From NCBI GenBank assembly GCA_050157065.1, contig CP189573.1: a DNA stretch of 64,000 bases; one strand, 5' to 3'. Positions within the stretch are counted from its first letter, which is position 1, and the number at the start of each line of letters is the position of its first letter. Positions 49,431 to 58,058 of the stretch are shown in pieces. The position numbers and the translations under genes are program-made. The DNA comes from Avipropionibacterium sp050157065. GTDB taxonomy: Bacteria; Actinomycetota; Actinomycetes; Propionibacteriales; Propionibacteriaceae. Under the pieces are notes generated by a model. The model saw only the letters and a list, made by a program, of their open reading frames with translations, did not search any database and was not told the origin of the DNA.

Positions 49431-50356
49431 CCGAGGACACCAAGATCGTCCTGGTACCCGACGGACTGGACGGGATGCGCGTCGACGCCGCGGTGGCCAG
49501 GCTCACCGGGTTGTCACGGACCCGGGTCTCCGAGATCGCCGAGGCCGGCCTGATCAAGCTCCACGGGCGCGGGGCCGGAAAGTCCGACAAGGTGTCGGGA
49601 GGTGACCTGCTCGAGGTGACCATCCCCGGACCACCGCGGGTGGCCCAGGTGGTGCCCCACGAGGTCGCCGGGATCGCGATCGTCCATGACGACGACGACA
49701 TCGTCGTGGTCGACAAGCCGGCCGGCGTCGCCGCCCACCCGAGCCTCGGCTGGGACGGCCCCTCGGTCGTCGAACACCTGGCCGCGGTCGGGTTCCGGAT
49801 CTCCACCTCCGGGGCGGCCGAGCGGCAGGGCATCGTGCAGCGCCTCGACGTCGGCACCTCCGGGCTGATGGTGGTCGCCAAGAGCGAGTACGCCTACACC
49901 GTCCTCAAGCGGGCGTTCCGCAACCGCGAGGTCGCCAAGACGTACCACACGCTCGTGCAGGGTCACCCCGATCCGTCGGTGGGCACGATCGACGCGCCGA
50001 TCGCCCGCGACCGCAACCACGACTGGCGGATGGCGATCGTCTCCTCGGGGCGGCACAGCATCACCCACTACGAGGTGATCGAGATGTTCCCCGGGGCCAG
50101 CCTGCTGCAGGTGGGGCTGGAGACCGGGCGGACCCACCAGATCCGCGTCCACATGGCGGCGGTCCGGCATCCCTGCGTCGGCGACCCGCTGTACGGCGGC
50201 GACCCGGTGCTCGCGGCCAGGCTCGGCCTGGAGCGGCAGTGGCTGCACGCCGTCGAGCTGGGGTTCGTCCATCCCGGCAGCGGGGAGGACGTGGTCTTCG
50301 TCAGCGACTACCCGGCCGACCTGCAGGCGGCGTTGGACCAATTGCGACAGAGCTGA
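49427..50356 (+). CDS. rluD: RluD-type rRNA pseudouridine synthase
   Basis: A 309-residue RluA-family enzyme. An N-terminal S4 RNA-binding domain (RVDAAVARLTGLSRTRVSEIAEAGLI, in part) precedes the catalytic domain with HRLD-like QRLDVGTSGLMVVAKS, where the Asp is catalytic, and GRTHQIRVHMA near 225. It probably modifies 23S rRNA helix 69, but the exact site is not set by sequence. GTG 49427 overlaps the lspA stop (GTGA). Gene order lspA-rluD is common in Gram-positives. Confidence 0.92.
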   Translation: MTEDTKIVLVPDGLDGMRVDAAVARLTGLSRTRVSEIAEAGLIKLHGRGAGKSDKVSGGDLLEVTIPGPPRVAQVVPHEVAGIAIVHDDDDIVVVDKPAGVAAHPSLGWDGPSVVEHLAAVGFRISTSGAAERQGIVQRLDVGTSGLMVVAKSEYAYTVLKRAFRNREVAKTYHTLVQGHPDPSVGTIDAPIARDRNHDWRMAIVSSGRHSITHYEVIEMFPGASLLQVGLETGRTHQIRVHMAAVRHPCVGDPLYGGDPVLAARLGLERQWLHAVELGFVHPGSGEDVVFVSDYPADLQAALDQLRQS

Positions 50357-50403
50357 CCCGCACCAGTCATCCACTGGTCATCTTCCGTTGGGGTCCGGTT
50401 CTG

Positions 50404-50409
50404 TAGTGT
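50404..50409 (+). promoter_or_regulatory. -10 box of leaderless pyk promoter
   Basis: TAGTGT then 6 nt and GTG 50416. The short 59-bp gap after rluD also holds ACCAGTCATCCACTGGT, a 6-bp inverted repeat at about 50362-50378 that may serve as the rluD terminator or an operator. Confidence 0.55.
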
Positions 50410-50415
50410 CGAGGG

Positions 50416-51831
50416 GTGCGTAGAGCGAAGATTGTTTGCACCCTCGGCCCGGCGACCTCGTCACCGGAGCGATTGAGGGAACTTGTGGCAGCCGGCATGG
50501 ACGTGGCCCGTCTCAACATGAGCCACGGTGACCATGCCGATCACAAGCAGAACCTCGAGGCGGTCCGGGCCGCCGCGGCGGACGCCGATCGGGCGATCGC
50601 GGTGCTGGTCGACCTGCAGGGTCCCAAGATCAGGCTCGGCCGGTTCGCCGCCGGCAAGGAGACCCTCGCGTACGGGGCGAAGTTCACCATCACCACCGAC
50701 GACATCGAAGGCACCGCCGAGCGCTGCTCCACCACGTACGCCGGGCTGCCCGGTGACGTCAAGGCCGGCGACAAGATCCTGATCGACGACGGCCGACTGA
50801 TGGTCGAGGCGACCGAGGTGACCGACACCGAGGTCCACACCACCGTGCTGGTCGGCGGCCAGGTCTCCAACAACAAGGGCATCAACCTGCCCGGTGTCGC
50901 GGTGAGCGTGCCCGCGATGAGCGAGAAGGACATCGAGGACCTGCGTTGGGGACTTCGCAACGGGGCCGACATGATCGCGCTCAGCTTCGTCCGCAACGCC
51001 GCCGACGCGGCGGCGGTGCACCAGGTGATGGACGAGGAAGGGCGCCGCATCCCGGTCGTCGCGAAGCTGGAGAAGCCGCAGGCCGTCGAGAACCTCGACG
51101 AGATCATCGACGCCTTCGACGCGTTGATGGTGGCCCGCGGTGACCTCGGCGTCGAGCTTCCGCTCGAGGAGGTGCCGCTGGTCCAGAAGAAGATCGTGAC
51201 CGCGGCCCGCCGCTGGGCCAAGCCGGTGATCGTCGCGACCCAGATGTTGGAGTCGATGATCTCGGCACCGCGGCCGACCCGCGCCGAGGCCTCCGACGTC
51301 GCGAACGCGGTGCTCGACGGGGCCGACGCGGTGATGCTCTCGGGCGAGACCAGCGTCGGGCAGTATCCGATCGTCGCGGTCGAGACGATGGCCCGGATCA
51401 TCGACAACACCGAGGAACACGGGATCAGTCAGATCGAGAAGATCGACTGGGAACCCCACACCACCGGTGGCGTACTGGCGAAGGCGGCCATCGAGGTGGC
51501 CGAACGGACCGGGGCACGGTACGTGGTGACCTTCACCCAGTCCGGTGACTCGGCCCGGCGGCTCGCCCGGATCCGCAGTTCGATCCCGATGCTCGCGTTC
51601 ACCCCGTTGGAGTCGACCCGGCAGTCGCTGGCCCTGCTGTGGGGGATGGAGACCTTCCTGGTGCCACAGGTCGACCACACCGACGAGATGATCCGGCAGG
51701 TCGACCAGGCCCTGGTCGAGATGGGGCGCGTCGCCGAGGGGGAGCGGGTCGTGATCATCGCCGGTTCGCCGCCCGGGGTCGCCGGCACCACCAACATGAT
51801 GCGGGTACGTCGGATCGGGCTGCCGCTCTGA
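50416..51831 (+). CDS. pyk: Pyruvate kinase
   Basis: A 471-residue glycolytic enzyme that makes ATP and pyruvate from PEP. KIVCTLGPATSSPERL, RLNMSHGDHADH, DLQGPKIRLGRF, the PTA-site region VAKLEKPQAVENLDEII, MVARGDLGVELP, ATQMLESMI and PTRAEASDVANAVLDGADAVMLSGET (in part) are hallmarks. The C-terminal allosteric domain has TFTQSGDSARRLARIR. GTG 50416 with a leaderless box. Monocistronic; a tRNA gene lies 24 bp downstream on the other strand. Confidence 0.95.
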   Translation: MRRAKIVCTLGPATSSPERLRELVAAGMDVARLNMSHGDHADHKQNLEAVRAAAADADRAIAVLVDLQGPKIRLGRFAAGKETLAYGAKFTITTDDIEGTAERCSTTYAGLPGDVKAGDKILIDDGRLMVEATEVTDTEVHTTVLVGGQVSNNKGINLPGVAVSVPAMSEKDIEDLRWGLRNGADMIALSFVRNAADAAAVHQVMDEEGRRIPVVAKLEKPQAVENLDEIIDAFDALMVARGDLGVELPLEEVPLVQKKIVTAARRWAKPVIVATQMLESMISAPRPTRAEASDVANAVLDGADAVMLSGETSVGQYPIVAVETMARIIDNTEEHGISQIEKIDWEPHTTGGVLAKAAIEVAERTGARYVVTFTQSGDSARRLARIRSSIPMLAFTPLESTRQSLALLWGMETFLVPQVDHTDEMIRQVDQALVEMGRVAEGERVVIIAGSPPGVAGTTNMMRVRRIGLPL

Positions 51832-51855
51832 CCAGCTGACCAGCCTCGCGCTCGG

Positions 51856-51938
51856 TACCGGGAAGGGGAGTCGAACCCCTAAGTCCTTTCGGACAGACGG
51901 GTTTGAGCCGTCCGCGTCTACCATTCCGCCACCCCGGC
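51856..51938 (-). tRNA. tRNA-Leu (anticodon CAA)
   Basis: Read on the minus strand: 5' GCCGGGG pairs with 3' TCCCGGT, then discriminator A. Anticodon stem GACGG/CCGTC holds the loop CTCAAAC, so the anticodon is CAA (codon UUG). The variable arm GTCCGAAAGGAC is long (class II), as expected for Leu. The T-arm is GGGGTTCGACTCCCC. CCA is not encoded. It is convergent with pyk. Confidence 0.95.
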
Positions 51939-52080
51939 GCGGGGACCCACGATAGCAGCGTCACCGAGGTCCCGGCGACTTGGCCGGCGATGTCGGGAAC
52001 GTTCGGCCAATGTGACGCGGATCCCACGCCAGATACCGACTTGATCACAATTCCGTGCATGGTCTTGCCGTGGTTGTCGC

Positions 52081-52086
52081 TAGGAT
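52081..52086 (+). promoter_or_regulatory. -10 box TAGGAT of the pdtaR promoter
   Basis: TAGGAT with transcription expected near 52094-52097, where a 13-codon upstream ORF begins. No clear -35 was found. The 196-bp gap between the tRNA and pdtaR shows no other feature. Confidence 0.55.
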
Positions 52087-52096
52087 GGTTGGCACC

Positions 52097-52138
52097 ATGG
52101 CCATTGCGGGCCGGAGCACTGTGAGAGGTACGACATGA
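52097..52138 (+). CDS. Possible 13-codon leader ORF overlapping pdtaR
   Basis: ATG 52097 codes MAIAGRSTVRGTT and stops at TGA 52136-52138, overlapping the pdtaR ATG by 4 nt (ATGA). It starts 10 nt after the -10 box, so it would be nearly leaderless. It may couple or tune pdtaR translation, as short leader ORFs do in mycobacteria. No ribosome-binding site; translation is unproven. Confidence 0.35.
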   Translation: MAIAGRSTVRGTT

Positions 52139-52848
52139 GCGATTCCCCTTCCCCGGAGGGGTCCGTCGACACGGACACCCCCGACGTGAGTGCTGCCGAG
52201 GCGGGTGCCGCCGCCGACGGGAGCGTCCAGGGGAGACGGGTCCTGGTGGCCGAGGACGAGGTGCTGATCCGCCGCGACCTGGTCGAGATGCTCCAGGACG
52301 AGGGCTACGAGGTCGTCGGTGAGGCCGGTGACGGCGAACAGGCCGTCGCGATGGCCCGCGACCTGAAGCCCGAGCTGGTCGTGATGGACGTGCAGATGCC
52401 CAAGCTGGACGGCATCTCCGCGGCCGAGCAGATCGCCGCCGATCGCATCGCGCCGGTCGTGATGTTGACCGCGTTCAGTCAGCGTGAGCTCGTCGAGCGG
52501 GCCCGCGAGGCCGGCGCGATGGCGTACGTGGTGAAGCCGTTCGACCGCTCCGACGTGGTGCCGGCCATCGAGATCGCCATCGCGCGGTTCGCCGAGATCC
52601 GCGCGGTCGAGGCCGAGGTGGCCGACCTGGCCGAGCGACTCGCCTCCCGCAAGGCCGTCGACCAGGCGAAGGCGATGCTGCAGCAGGGGCTGGGCCTGTC
52701 CGAGGCCGAGGCGTTCCGGTGGATCCAGAAGACCGCGATGGACCTGCGCAAGTCGATGCGCGAGGTCGCCGAGGGCGTCATCGAGAACGCCAACAAGGTC
52801 AAGAAGGAAGGCAAGGCCGCCAAGGGCGCCCGCAAGGCCAAGAGCTGA
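52135..52848 (+). CDS. pdtaR: ANTAR-domain response regulator PdtaR
   Basis: A 237-residue regulator. After a variable 30-residue N-terminus, the receiver domain has VLVAEDEVLIRRDL (acidic pair 40-42), phospho-acceptor Asp85 (VVMDVQMPKLDG), Thr112 and Lys134 (YVVKPFD). The ANTAR RNA-binding domain follows (about 147-205, LASRKAVDQAKAMLQQGLGLSEAEAF in part), which antiterminates transcripts in known PdtaR systems. The Lys-rich tail ends KARKAKS-like GARKAKS. GAGAGGT lies upstream. Its histidine kinase (PdtaS) is not in the window. The stop region is duplicated twice. Confidence 0.93.
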   Translation: MSDSPSPEGSVDTDTPDVSAAEAGAAADGSVQGRRVLVAEDEVLIRRDLVEMLQDEGYEVVGEAGDGEQAVAMARDLKPELVVMDVQMPKLDGISAAEQIAADRIAPVVMLTAFSQRELVERAREAGAMAYVVKPFDRSDVVPAIEIAIARFAEIRAVEAEVADLAERLASRKAVDQAKAMLQQGLGLSEAEAFRWIQKTAMDLRKSMREVAEGVIENANKVKKEGKAAKGARKAKS

Positions 52849-52898
52849 CCCACAAGGCCAAGAGCTGACCCACAAGGCCAAGAGCTGACTCTCAGCTC
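52833..52898 (+). repeat. 20-bp tandem repeat across the pdtaR stop, ending in a hairpin
   Basis: CAAGGCCAAGAGCTGACCCA starts at 52833 and 52853, and a third partial copy at 52873. Copy 1 codes the last residues Lys-Ala-Lys-Ser and the TGA. Copy 3 runs into GAGCTGA-CTC-TCAGCTC (52882-52898), a perfect 7-bp hairpin overlapping the stop of the convergent thioesterase gene and a likely shared terminator. Confidence 0.85.
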
Positions 52899-53326
52899 GA
52901 GATGTTGGGGCGCCGTGGGTCGACGGCTTGGCAGGTGACGCGCGCGGTGCAGATGCGCTCGCCGGTGTCGTCGACCAGGGCCACGTCATAGCTCAGCACG
53001 GTCTTGCCCAACCGCAGCGCGGTCGCGGTGCCGGTGACCATGCCCTGCTTCACCGAGCGGTGATGCGTGGCGTTGATGTCGACGCCGACCGCGACCCGCC
53101 CCGGCCGTACCGCGGCCAACGCACCCAAGGACGCCAGCGTCTCGGCCAGCACGCACGACGCGCCACCGTGCCACAGTCCGAAGGGCTGGGTGTTGCCCGC
53201 CACGGGCATCCGACCGACGACCCGTTGCGGGGTCAGCTCGGACACGGTCAACCCCATCTTCTCGTCGAGGGCGCTCGCCACCTCGGAGTACCACTGGGGC
53301 AGCGCGGGATCTCGGGACTCAGCCAT
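52892..53326 (-). CDS. Hotdog-fold thioesterase (PaaI-like)
   Basis: A 144-residue acyl-CoA thioesterase. NTQPFGLWHGGASCVLAETLASLGA carries the conserved HGG plus catalytic Glu of the PaaI/MenI group, and GVDINATHHRSVKQG follows. Possible substrates are phenylacetyl- or DHNA-CoA; sequence alone does not decide. ATG 53326 has TACCCT (complement of 53334-53339) 7 nt upstream, leaderless. Divergent from polA. Confidence 0.9.
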   Translation of the reverse strand: MAESRDPALPQWYSEVASALDEKMGLTVSELTPQRVVGRMPVAGNTQPFGLWHGGASCVLAETLASLGALAAVRPGRVAVGVDINATHHRSVKQGMVTGTATALRLGKTVLSYDVALVDDTGERICTARVTCQAVDPRRPNISS

Positions 53327-53388
53327 GGTCGACAGGGTATTGCCCCACCCGGGAGCACGTGGAGTGGGTCGACGCCGCTCGGGATCGG

Positions 53389-53394
53389 TAGGGT
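53389..53394 (+). promoter_or_regulatory. -10 box of leaderless polA promoter
   Basis: TAGGGT, 7 nt, then GTG 53402. The 75-bp divergent region also holds the thioesterase -10 box (complement of 53334-53339); the two starts are 76 bp apart. Confidence 0.6.
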
Positions 53395-53401
53395 CGGGGT
53401 T

Positions 53402-56128
53402 GTGCCAGCTGACTCCACCACCGATGCGACCCCGGCCCCCGAGCAGCCCGCGAAGCTGCTGCTGATCGACGGGCACTCGGTGGCCTATCGGGCCTTCTTC
53501 GCCCTCCCGGTGGAAAACTTCTCCACCACCTCGGGCCAACACACCAACGGCGTGTTCGGGTTCACCTCGATGTTGATCAACGTGCTGCGCGACGAGCAGC
53601 CGACCCACGTCGGGGTCGCCTTCGACGTGTCCCGGCAGACCTTCCGCTCCGAGCTGTACACCGAGTACAAGGCGAACCGGAGCACCTCACCCGACGAGTT
53701 CAAGGGGCAGGTCGGACTGGTCAAGGAGGTGCTGGACGCGCTCAACATCACCTGGACCGAACTGGCCGGCTACGAGGCCGACGACATCATCGCCACCCTG
53801 GCCACGCAGGCCGCGGCCGACGACATCGAGGTGGTGATCTGCACCGGCGACCGGGACGCCCTGCAGTTGGTGACCGACAAGGTGACCGTGCTCTACCCGC
53901 GCAAGGGCGTCTCCGACCTGGCCCGGATGACCCCGACCGCGGTCGAGGAGAAGTACCTGGTCACCCCGCAGCGCTACCCGGACCTGGCCGCGCTGGTCGG
54001 CGAGACCAGCGACAACCTGCCGGGCGTGCCCGGTGTCGGCCCGAAGACCGCAGCCAAGTGGCTGACGCTGTACGACGGCCTGGACAACGTGGTGCTGAAC
54101 GCCGCCGAGATCAAGGGCAAGGTCGGCGAGAAGTTCCGCGACCACATCGACGACGTGGTCCGCAACCGACAGGTCAACGCCTTGGTGCGCGACCTGGAGC
54201 TGCCGGTCGGTCCGGCCGACATGGTGCGCCGCAGCTGGGACCGGGAGAAGGTCCACACGCTGTTCGACGCCCTCGAGTTCCGGGTGCTGCGTGATCGGCT
54301 GCTGGAGACCCAGCCCGACGCCGACGAGCCGGAGGGCGGCTTCGAGGTCGCCGGCGAGGTGGTGACCGGCGAGGGCGTCGCCACCTGGCTGGCCGAGCAC
54401 GCCCGCGGCACCCGGACCGGCATCGACGTCGTCGGCAGCTGGGGCTCGGGCTCCGGTGACATCACCGGCATCGCGCTCGCCGCCGCCGACGGCAGCGCCG
54501 CCTGGCTGGACGTCGCCGACCTCGACCCGGCAGCCGACGCCGCGTTGGCGGGCTGGCTCGCCGATCCCGAGGCGGGCAAGGCGTTGCACGACTCGAAGGG
54601 CCCGCTGCTGGCGGCCTGGGCGCGGGGCTGGGACCTGCGGGGCGTCACCTCCGACACCCAACTGGCGGCATACCTCGTCCGGCCCGACCAGCGCACCTTC
54701 GACCTGGCCGACCTGAGCGTCCGCTACCTGAAGCGGGAACTCCGCGTGGAGTCCGACGGCAGCACCCCCGACACCTTGCAGGATGCCCTCGACCTCGGTG
54801 ACGACCCCGCCGACCAGCAGGCCGAACAGGCCGCCATGATCCGCGCCCGAGCCGTGATCGACCTGGCCGAGGCGCTCGACGGCCAGGTCGACGAGCACGG
54901 TGGGACGCGACTCCACCACGACGTCGAGCTGCCGCTGGTCCGGACGTTGGCCCGGATGGAGCAACTCGGCATCGCGATCGACGTGGCCCTGCTCGAGCAG
55001 TTGGAGTCCGAGTTCGACGCCGGGGTACGCAAGGCCGCCGACGACGCGTACGGAGTGCTCGGCAAGGAGATCAACCTGGGGTCGCCGAAGCAGCTGCAGA
55101 CCGTGCTGTTCGAGGAACTCGGGATGCCGAAGACCCGCAAGACCCGGACCGGCTGGACCACCGACGCCGATGCCCTGCAGGGGTTGTACGAGAAGACGGA
55201 GCACCCGTTCCTGGCGCACCTGTTGGCCCACCGCGACGCGATCCGACTGCGGCAGACGGTGGCCGGGCTGCTCGCCACGGTCGCCGAGGACGGCCGGATC
55301 CACACCACCTTCCAGCAGACCATCGCCGCCACCGGCCGGTTGTCGTCGGTCGACCCCAACCTGCAGAACATCCCGATCCGCACCGAGGCAGGCCGGCGGA
55401 TCCGGGAGGCGTTCGTCGTCGGCGGCGGCCACGCCGAGCTGATGAGTGCCGACTACTCGCAGATCGAGATGCGGATCATGGCCCACGTCAGCTCCGACGA
55501 GGGCCTGATCGAGGCGTTCCGGTCCGGCGAGGACTTCCACACCGTCACCGCCGCCCGCGTCTTCGGGATCGAACCGGACGCGGTCGGCACCGAGGAACGG
55601 GCCAAGATCAAGGCGATGAACTACGGGCTCGCGTACGGACTCTCGGCGTACGGCCTGAGCCAGCAACTCCGCATCTCCACCGGGGAGGCGAAGGAGCTGA
55701 TGGAGGAGTACTTCGAACGGTTCGGCGGCGTCCGGGACTACCTGCAGGGGGTGGTGAAGCAGGCCCGCCGGACCGAGTACACCGAGACCCTGCTCGGCCG
55801 TCGCCGCTACCTGCCCGACCTCATGAGCTCCAATCGGCAGCGGCGGGAGATGGCCGAGCGGATGGCGTTGAACGCGCCGATCCAGGGCTCGGCCGCCGAC
55901 GTCATCAAGGTCGCCATGTTGAACGTCGAATCGGCGATCGATGCCGCCGGGATGGACAGCCGGATGTTGCTGCAGGTGCATGACGAACTGATCTTCGAGG
56001 TCGCCGCGGGGGAGCGGGCCGCGCTGGAGGAGTTGGTCCGCGAGCAGATGGGCCGGGCGATGGACCTGGCGGTGCCGTTGGAGGTGTCGGTCGGGGTCGG
56101 CCGCAGCTGGCACGAGGCCGCACACTGA
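53402..56128 (+). CDS. polA: DNA polymerase I
   Basis: A 908-residue repair and Okazaki-processing polymerase. The N-terminal 5'-3' exonuclease has LLIDGHSVAYRAFFALP, YKANRSTSPDEF and CTGDRDALQLV with its acidic residues. The middle 3'-5' exonuclease domain (about 315-500) lacks the DxE and other metal ligands, so proofreading is presumably absent, as in other actinobacteria. The polymerase domain has motif A SADYSQIEMRI, motif B RAKIKAMNYGLAYGLS and motif C LQVHDELIFEV. GTG 53402 is leaderless. Confidence 0.95.
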   Translation: MPADSTTDATPAPEQPAKLLLIDGHSVAYRAFFALPVENFSTTSGQHTNGVFGFTSMLINVLRDEQPTHVGVAFDVSRQTFRSELYTEYKANRSTSPDEFKGQVGLVKEVLDALNITWTELAGYEADDIIATLATQAAADDIEVVICTGDRDALQLVTDKVTVLYPRKGVSDLARMTPTAVEEKYLVTPQRYPDLAALVGETSDNLPGVPGVGPKTAAKWLTLYDGLDNVVLNAAEIKGKVGEKFRDHIDDVVRNRQVNALVRDLELPVGPADMVRRSWDREKVHTLFDALEFRVLRDRLLETQPDADEPEGGFEVAGEVVTGEGVATWLAEHARGTRTGIDVVGSWGSGSGDITGIALAAADGSAAWLDVADLDPAADAALAGWLADPEAGKALHDSKGPLLAAWARGWDLRGVTSDTQLAAYLVRPDQRTFDLADLSVRYLKRELRVESDGSTPDTLQDALDLGDDPADQQAEQAAMIRARAVIDLAEALDGQVDEHGGTRLHHDVELPLVRTLARMEQLGIAIDVALLEQLESEFDAGVRKAADDAYGVLGKEINLGSPKQLQTVLFEELGMPKTRKTRTGWTTDADALQGLYEKTEHPFLAHLLAHRDAIRLRQTVAGLLATVAEDGRIHTTFQQTIAATGRLSSVDPNLQNIPIRTEAGRRIREAFVVGGGHAELMSADYSQIEMRIMAHVSSDEGLIEAFRSGEDFHTVTAARVFGIEPDAVGTEERAKIKAMNYGLAYGLSAYGLSQQLRISTGEAKELMEEYFERFGGVRDYLQGVVKQARRTEYTETLLGRRRYLPDLMSSNRQRREMAERMALNAPIQGSAADVIKVAMLNVESAIDAAGMDSRMLLQVHDELIFEVAAGERAALEELVREQMGRAMDLAVPLEVSVGVGRSWHEAAH

Positions 56129-56144
56129 TCGGGCGAGTTCAACC

Positions 56145-58058
56145 ATGATCAACATCACGTACTCCGGCGTGGTCGCGGGACAGGCCGAGCCCCGGACCGC
56201 GGCCGTCTGCGTCGACGCCGCCGGCGACTCCCGGTTGGTGGTCGCCGCCCGCGGATGGGTGCTCGTCGTCGACCCCACCACCGGTGACTGCCGCCAACTG
56301 CGGTTCTCCGGCGGTCCCGAGTTCCCGTTCAGCTCGTTGGCCTCGCGGTCCGGCACCTTCTGGACCGGCGCCGGCCGGTCGTTGTACGAGGTCGACCCGT
56401 TCGCCGGGACGGTGACCACCCACCACCCGTGCGAGCGGTACGAGGACGTCGCGGGTGCCGGTGCCGACGCCGCCGCCGACGAGGAGATCGTCGGGATGGG
56501 GTTCACCGAGGGGCCCGACGGCCGGATCTGGTTCACCACCTACCCGGGGACCCGACTGTTCTCGGTCGATCCGGCGACCGGGCACTGCCGGCTGGAGGCC
56601 CGACTCAGCACGACCGAGCAGTACGCCTCGCACCTGGCCGTCACCGATGACGGGCGGCTGTACGCCGGCATCGGCACCGAGCACCGCGACCTCGTCGTAC
56701 TCGACCACCCCGGCGCCGCGCCGCGGTCGCTGGTGCCGCCCGCGGAGCGGGTGAAGGGGGCCGGGTACGTCCACCGCGGTGCCGACGGCGAGCTCTACGG
56801 CCTCTGGGACTCCGAGCATCTCCACCCGCTGCCCGACGTGGCCCACCGATGGCACCGGCTGACCCCGGACGGCCCGATTCCGGTCGAGGTCGATCAGGTC
56901 TCACCCTCGGCCACCCGGGGGTACGGATTCGGGCGGATCCACGCACCACGCGACCCGGGCTGGTCGGTGGCGCGGCTCGACCTGCCCGGCCGGGAGCTCA
57001 CGGTCGCCGCCGCCGACGGGGCCACCCGGGTGATCCCGTTGAGCTACGAGTCGGACGGGGCGAAGCTGTCGGCGCTGATCGGGGCTCCTGACGGCTCGAT
57101 CGTCGGCACCACCTCCCACCCGATGCGCTTCTTCCGGTTCGACCCCGCCGCCGAGCAGCTGACCGACCTCGACCGTGGCGGCCTCGCCGGCGTCGGCAAC
57201 GTGTGCGACTGGGCCCTGCTCGATGATCAGCTGTACGGTGCGGCGTACCCGGGCGGCCACTTCTTCCGCTACGACCCGCAGGCACCGACCGCGGCGGACA
57301 ACCCGGCCCACCTGGTCGCGTACGAGCAGGTGCACCGGCCCCGGTGCGTGGTGGCCCACCCCGACCAGCAGCACGTCATCTGGGGCGGGTACGGCGGCTA
57401 CGGCGACACCGGCGGTGGCCTCGCGATCCATCAGGTCGACCAGCACGCCGACGGGTCGGCCACCGGTCGGAATCGCGTCATCGAGCACACCGACCTCGTA
57501 CCCCACCAGGCCACCACCGCGCTGGGCATGCTGCACGGTGGTGACGTGATCGGCGCCACCTGCGTCGACACCCCCGGTGGTGCCACCCCGCTGGCCACCA
57601 CCGCCGTCGTCTACCGGCTGGCCTGGCCCGGCCTCGAGGTCGTCGCCCGCTGGGAGCCGGACGCCGGCGTCGGTCACTGGGCCGGGTTGGCCGTCGCGCC
57701 GGACGACACGGTCCACCTGTGGAGCGAGGACGGCCACCACGTCCATCTCGACCCGGCCGACGGCACCGTCCTGGCCCGCCACGACCTCACCGGCGACGGC
57801 CGGCTGGCACGGGCCGGGGTGGTGGCCGACCAGGCCGGCACCGATCGCGTCGCGGTCCTGCAGGAACGCGCGATCACGGTGCTCGACCTGACCGACCACA
57901 CCACCGAGCGTCACCCGTGGCCGGGTGACCCGATCAGTTCCGGGGGAGTGTTCCGGGGCGACACCCTCCACCTGGCGAGCCAGGACCGGCTGCTCCGGGC
58001 CGAGCTCAGCGGGCCCGCCGCGCGGCCCGGGACAGTTCGAGCCGCTCGTCCGGTGTGA
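56145..58058 (+). CDS. Large cytosolic beta-propeller protein
   Basis: A 637-residue protein with no signal peptide or TM helix. Repeated blades such as TEGPDGRIWFTTYPGTRLFSVDPATG, ALLDDQLYGAAYPGGHFFRYDPQAP and VAPDDTVHLWSEDGHHVHLDPADG (each shown in part) indicate a seven- or more-bladed propeller of the SMP-30/NHL-like or quinoprotein type. No catalytic motif is recognised. It starts 17 bp after polA and could be cotranscribed. Its 3' end overlaps the next, convergent gene by 53 bp; that gene codes a related secreted propeller. Confidence 0.75.
   Translation: MINITYSGVVAGQAEPRTAAVCVDAAGDSRLVVAARGWVLVVDPTTGDCRQLRFSGGPEFPFSSLASRSGTFWTGAGRSLYEVDPFAGTVTTHHPCERYEDVAGAGADAAADEEIVGMGFTEGPDGRIWFTTYPGTRLFSVDPATGHCRLEARLSTTEQYASHLAVTDDGRLYAGIGTEHRDLVVLDHPGAAPRSLVPPAERVKGAGYVHRGADGELYGLWDSEHLHPLPDVAHRWHRLTPDGPIPVEVDQVSPSATRGYGFGRIHAPRDPGWSVARLDLPGRELTVAAADGATRVIPLSYESDGAKLSALIGAPDGSIVGTTSHPMRFFRFDPAAEQLTDLDRGGLAGVGNVCDWALLDDQLYGAAYPGGHFFRYDPQAPTAADNPAHLVAYEQVHRPRCVVAHPDQQHVIWGGYGGYGDTGGGLAIHQVDQHADGSATGRNRVIEHTDLVPHQATTALGMLHGGDVIGATCVDTPGGATPLATTAVVYRLAWPGLEVVARWEPDAGVGHWAGLAVAPDDTVHLWSEDGHHVHLDPADGTVLARHDLTGDGRLARAGVVADQAGTDRVAVLQERAITVLDLTDHTTERHPWPGDPISSGGVFRGDTLHLASQDRLLRAELSGPAARPGTVRAARPV

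Noticed and set aside
53687..56539. Minus-strand ORF of 950 codons opposite polA
   Set aside because: Antisense shadow of polA; polymerase motifs A, B and C are on the plus strand, and the shadow has no recognisable domain or ribosome-binding site.
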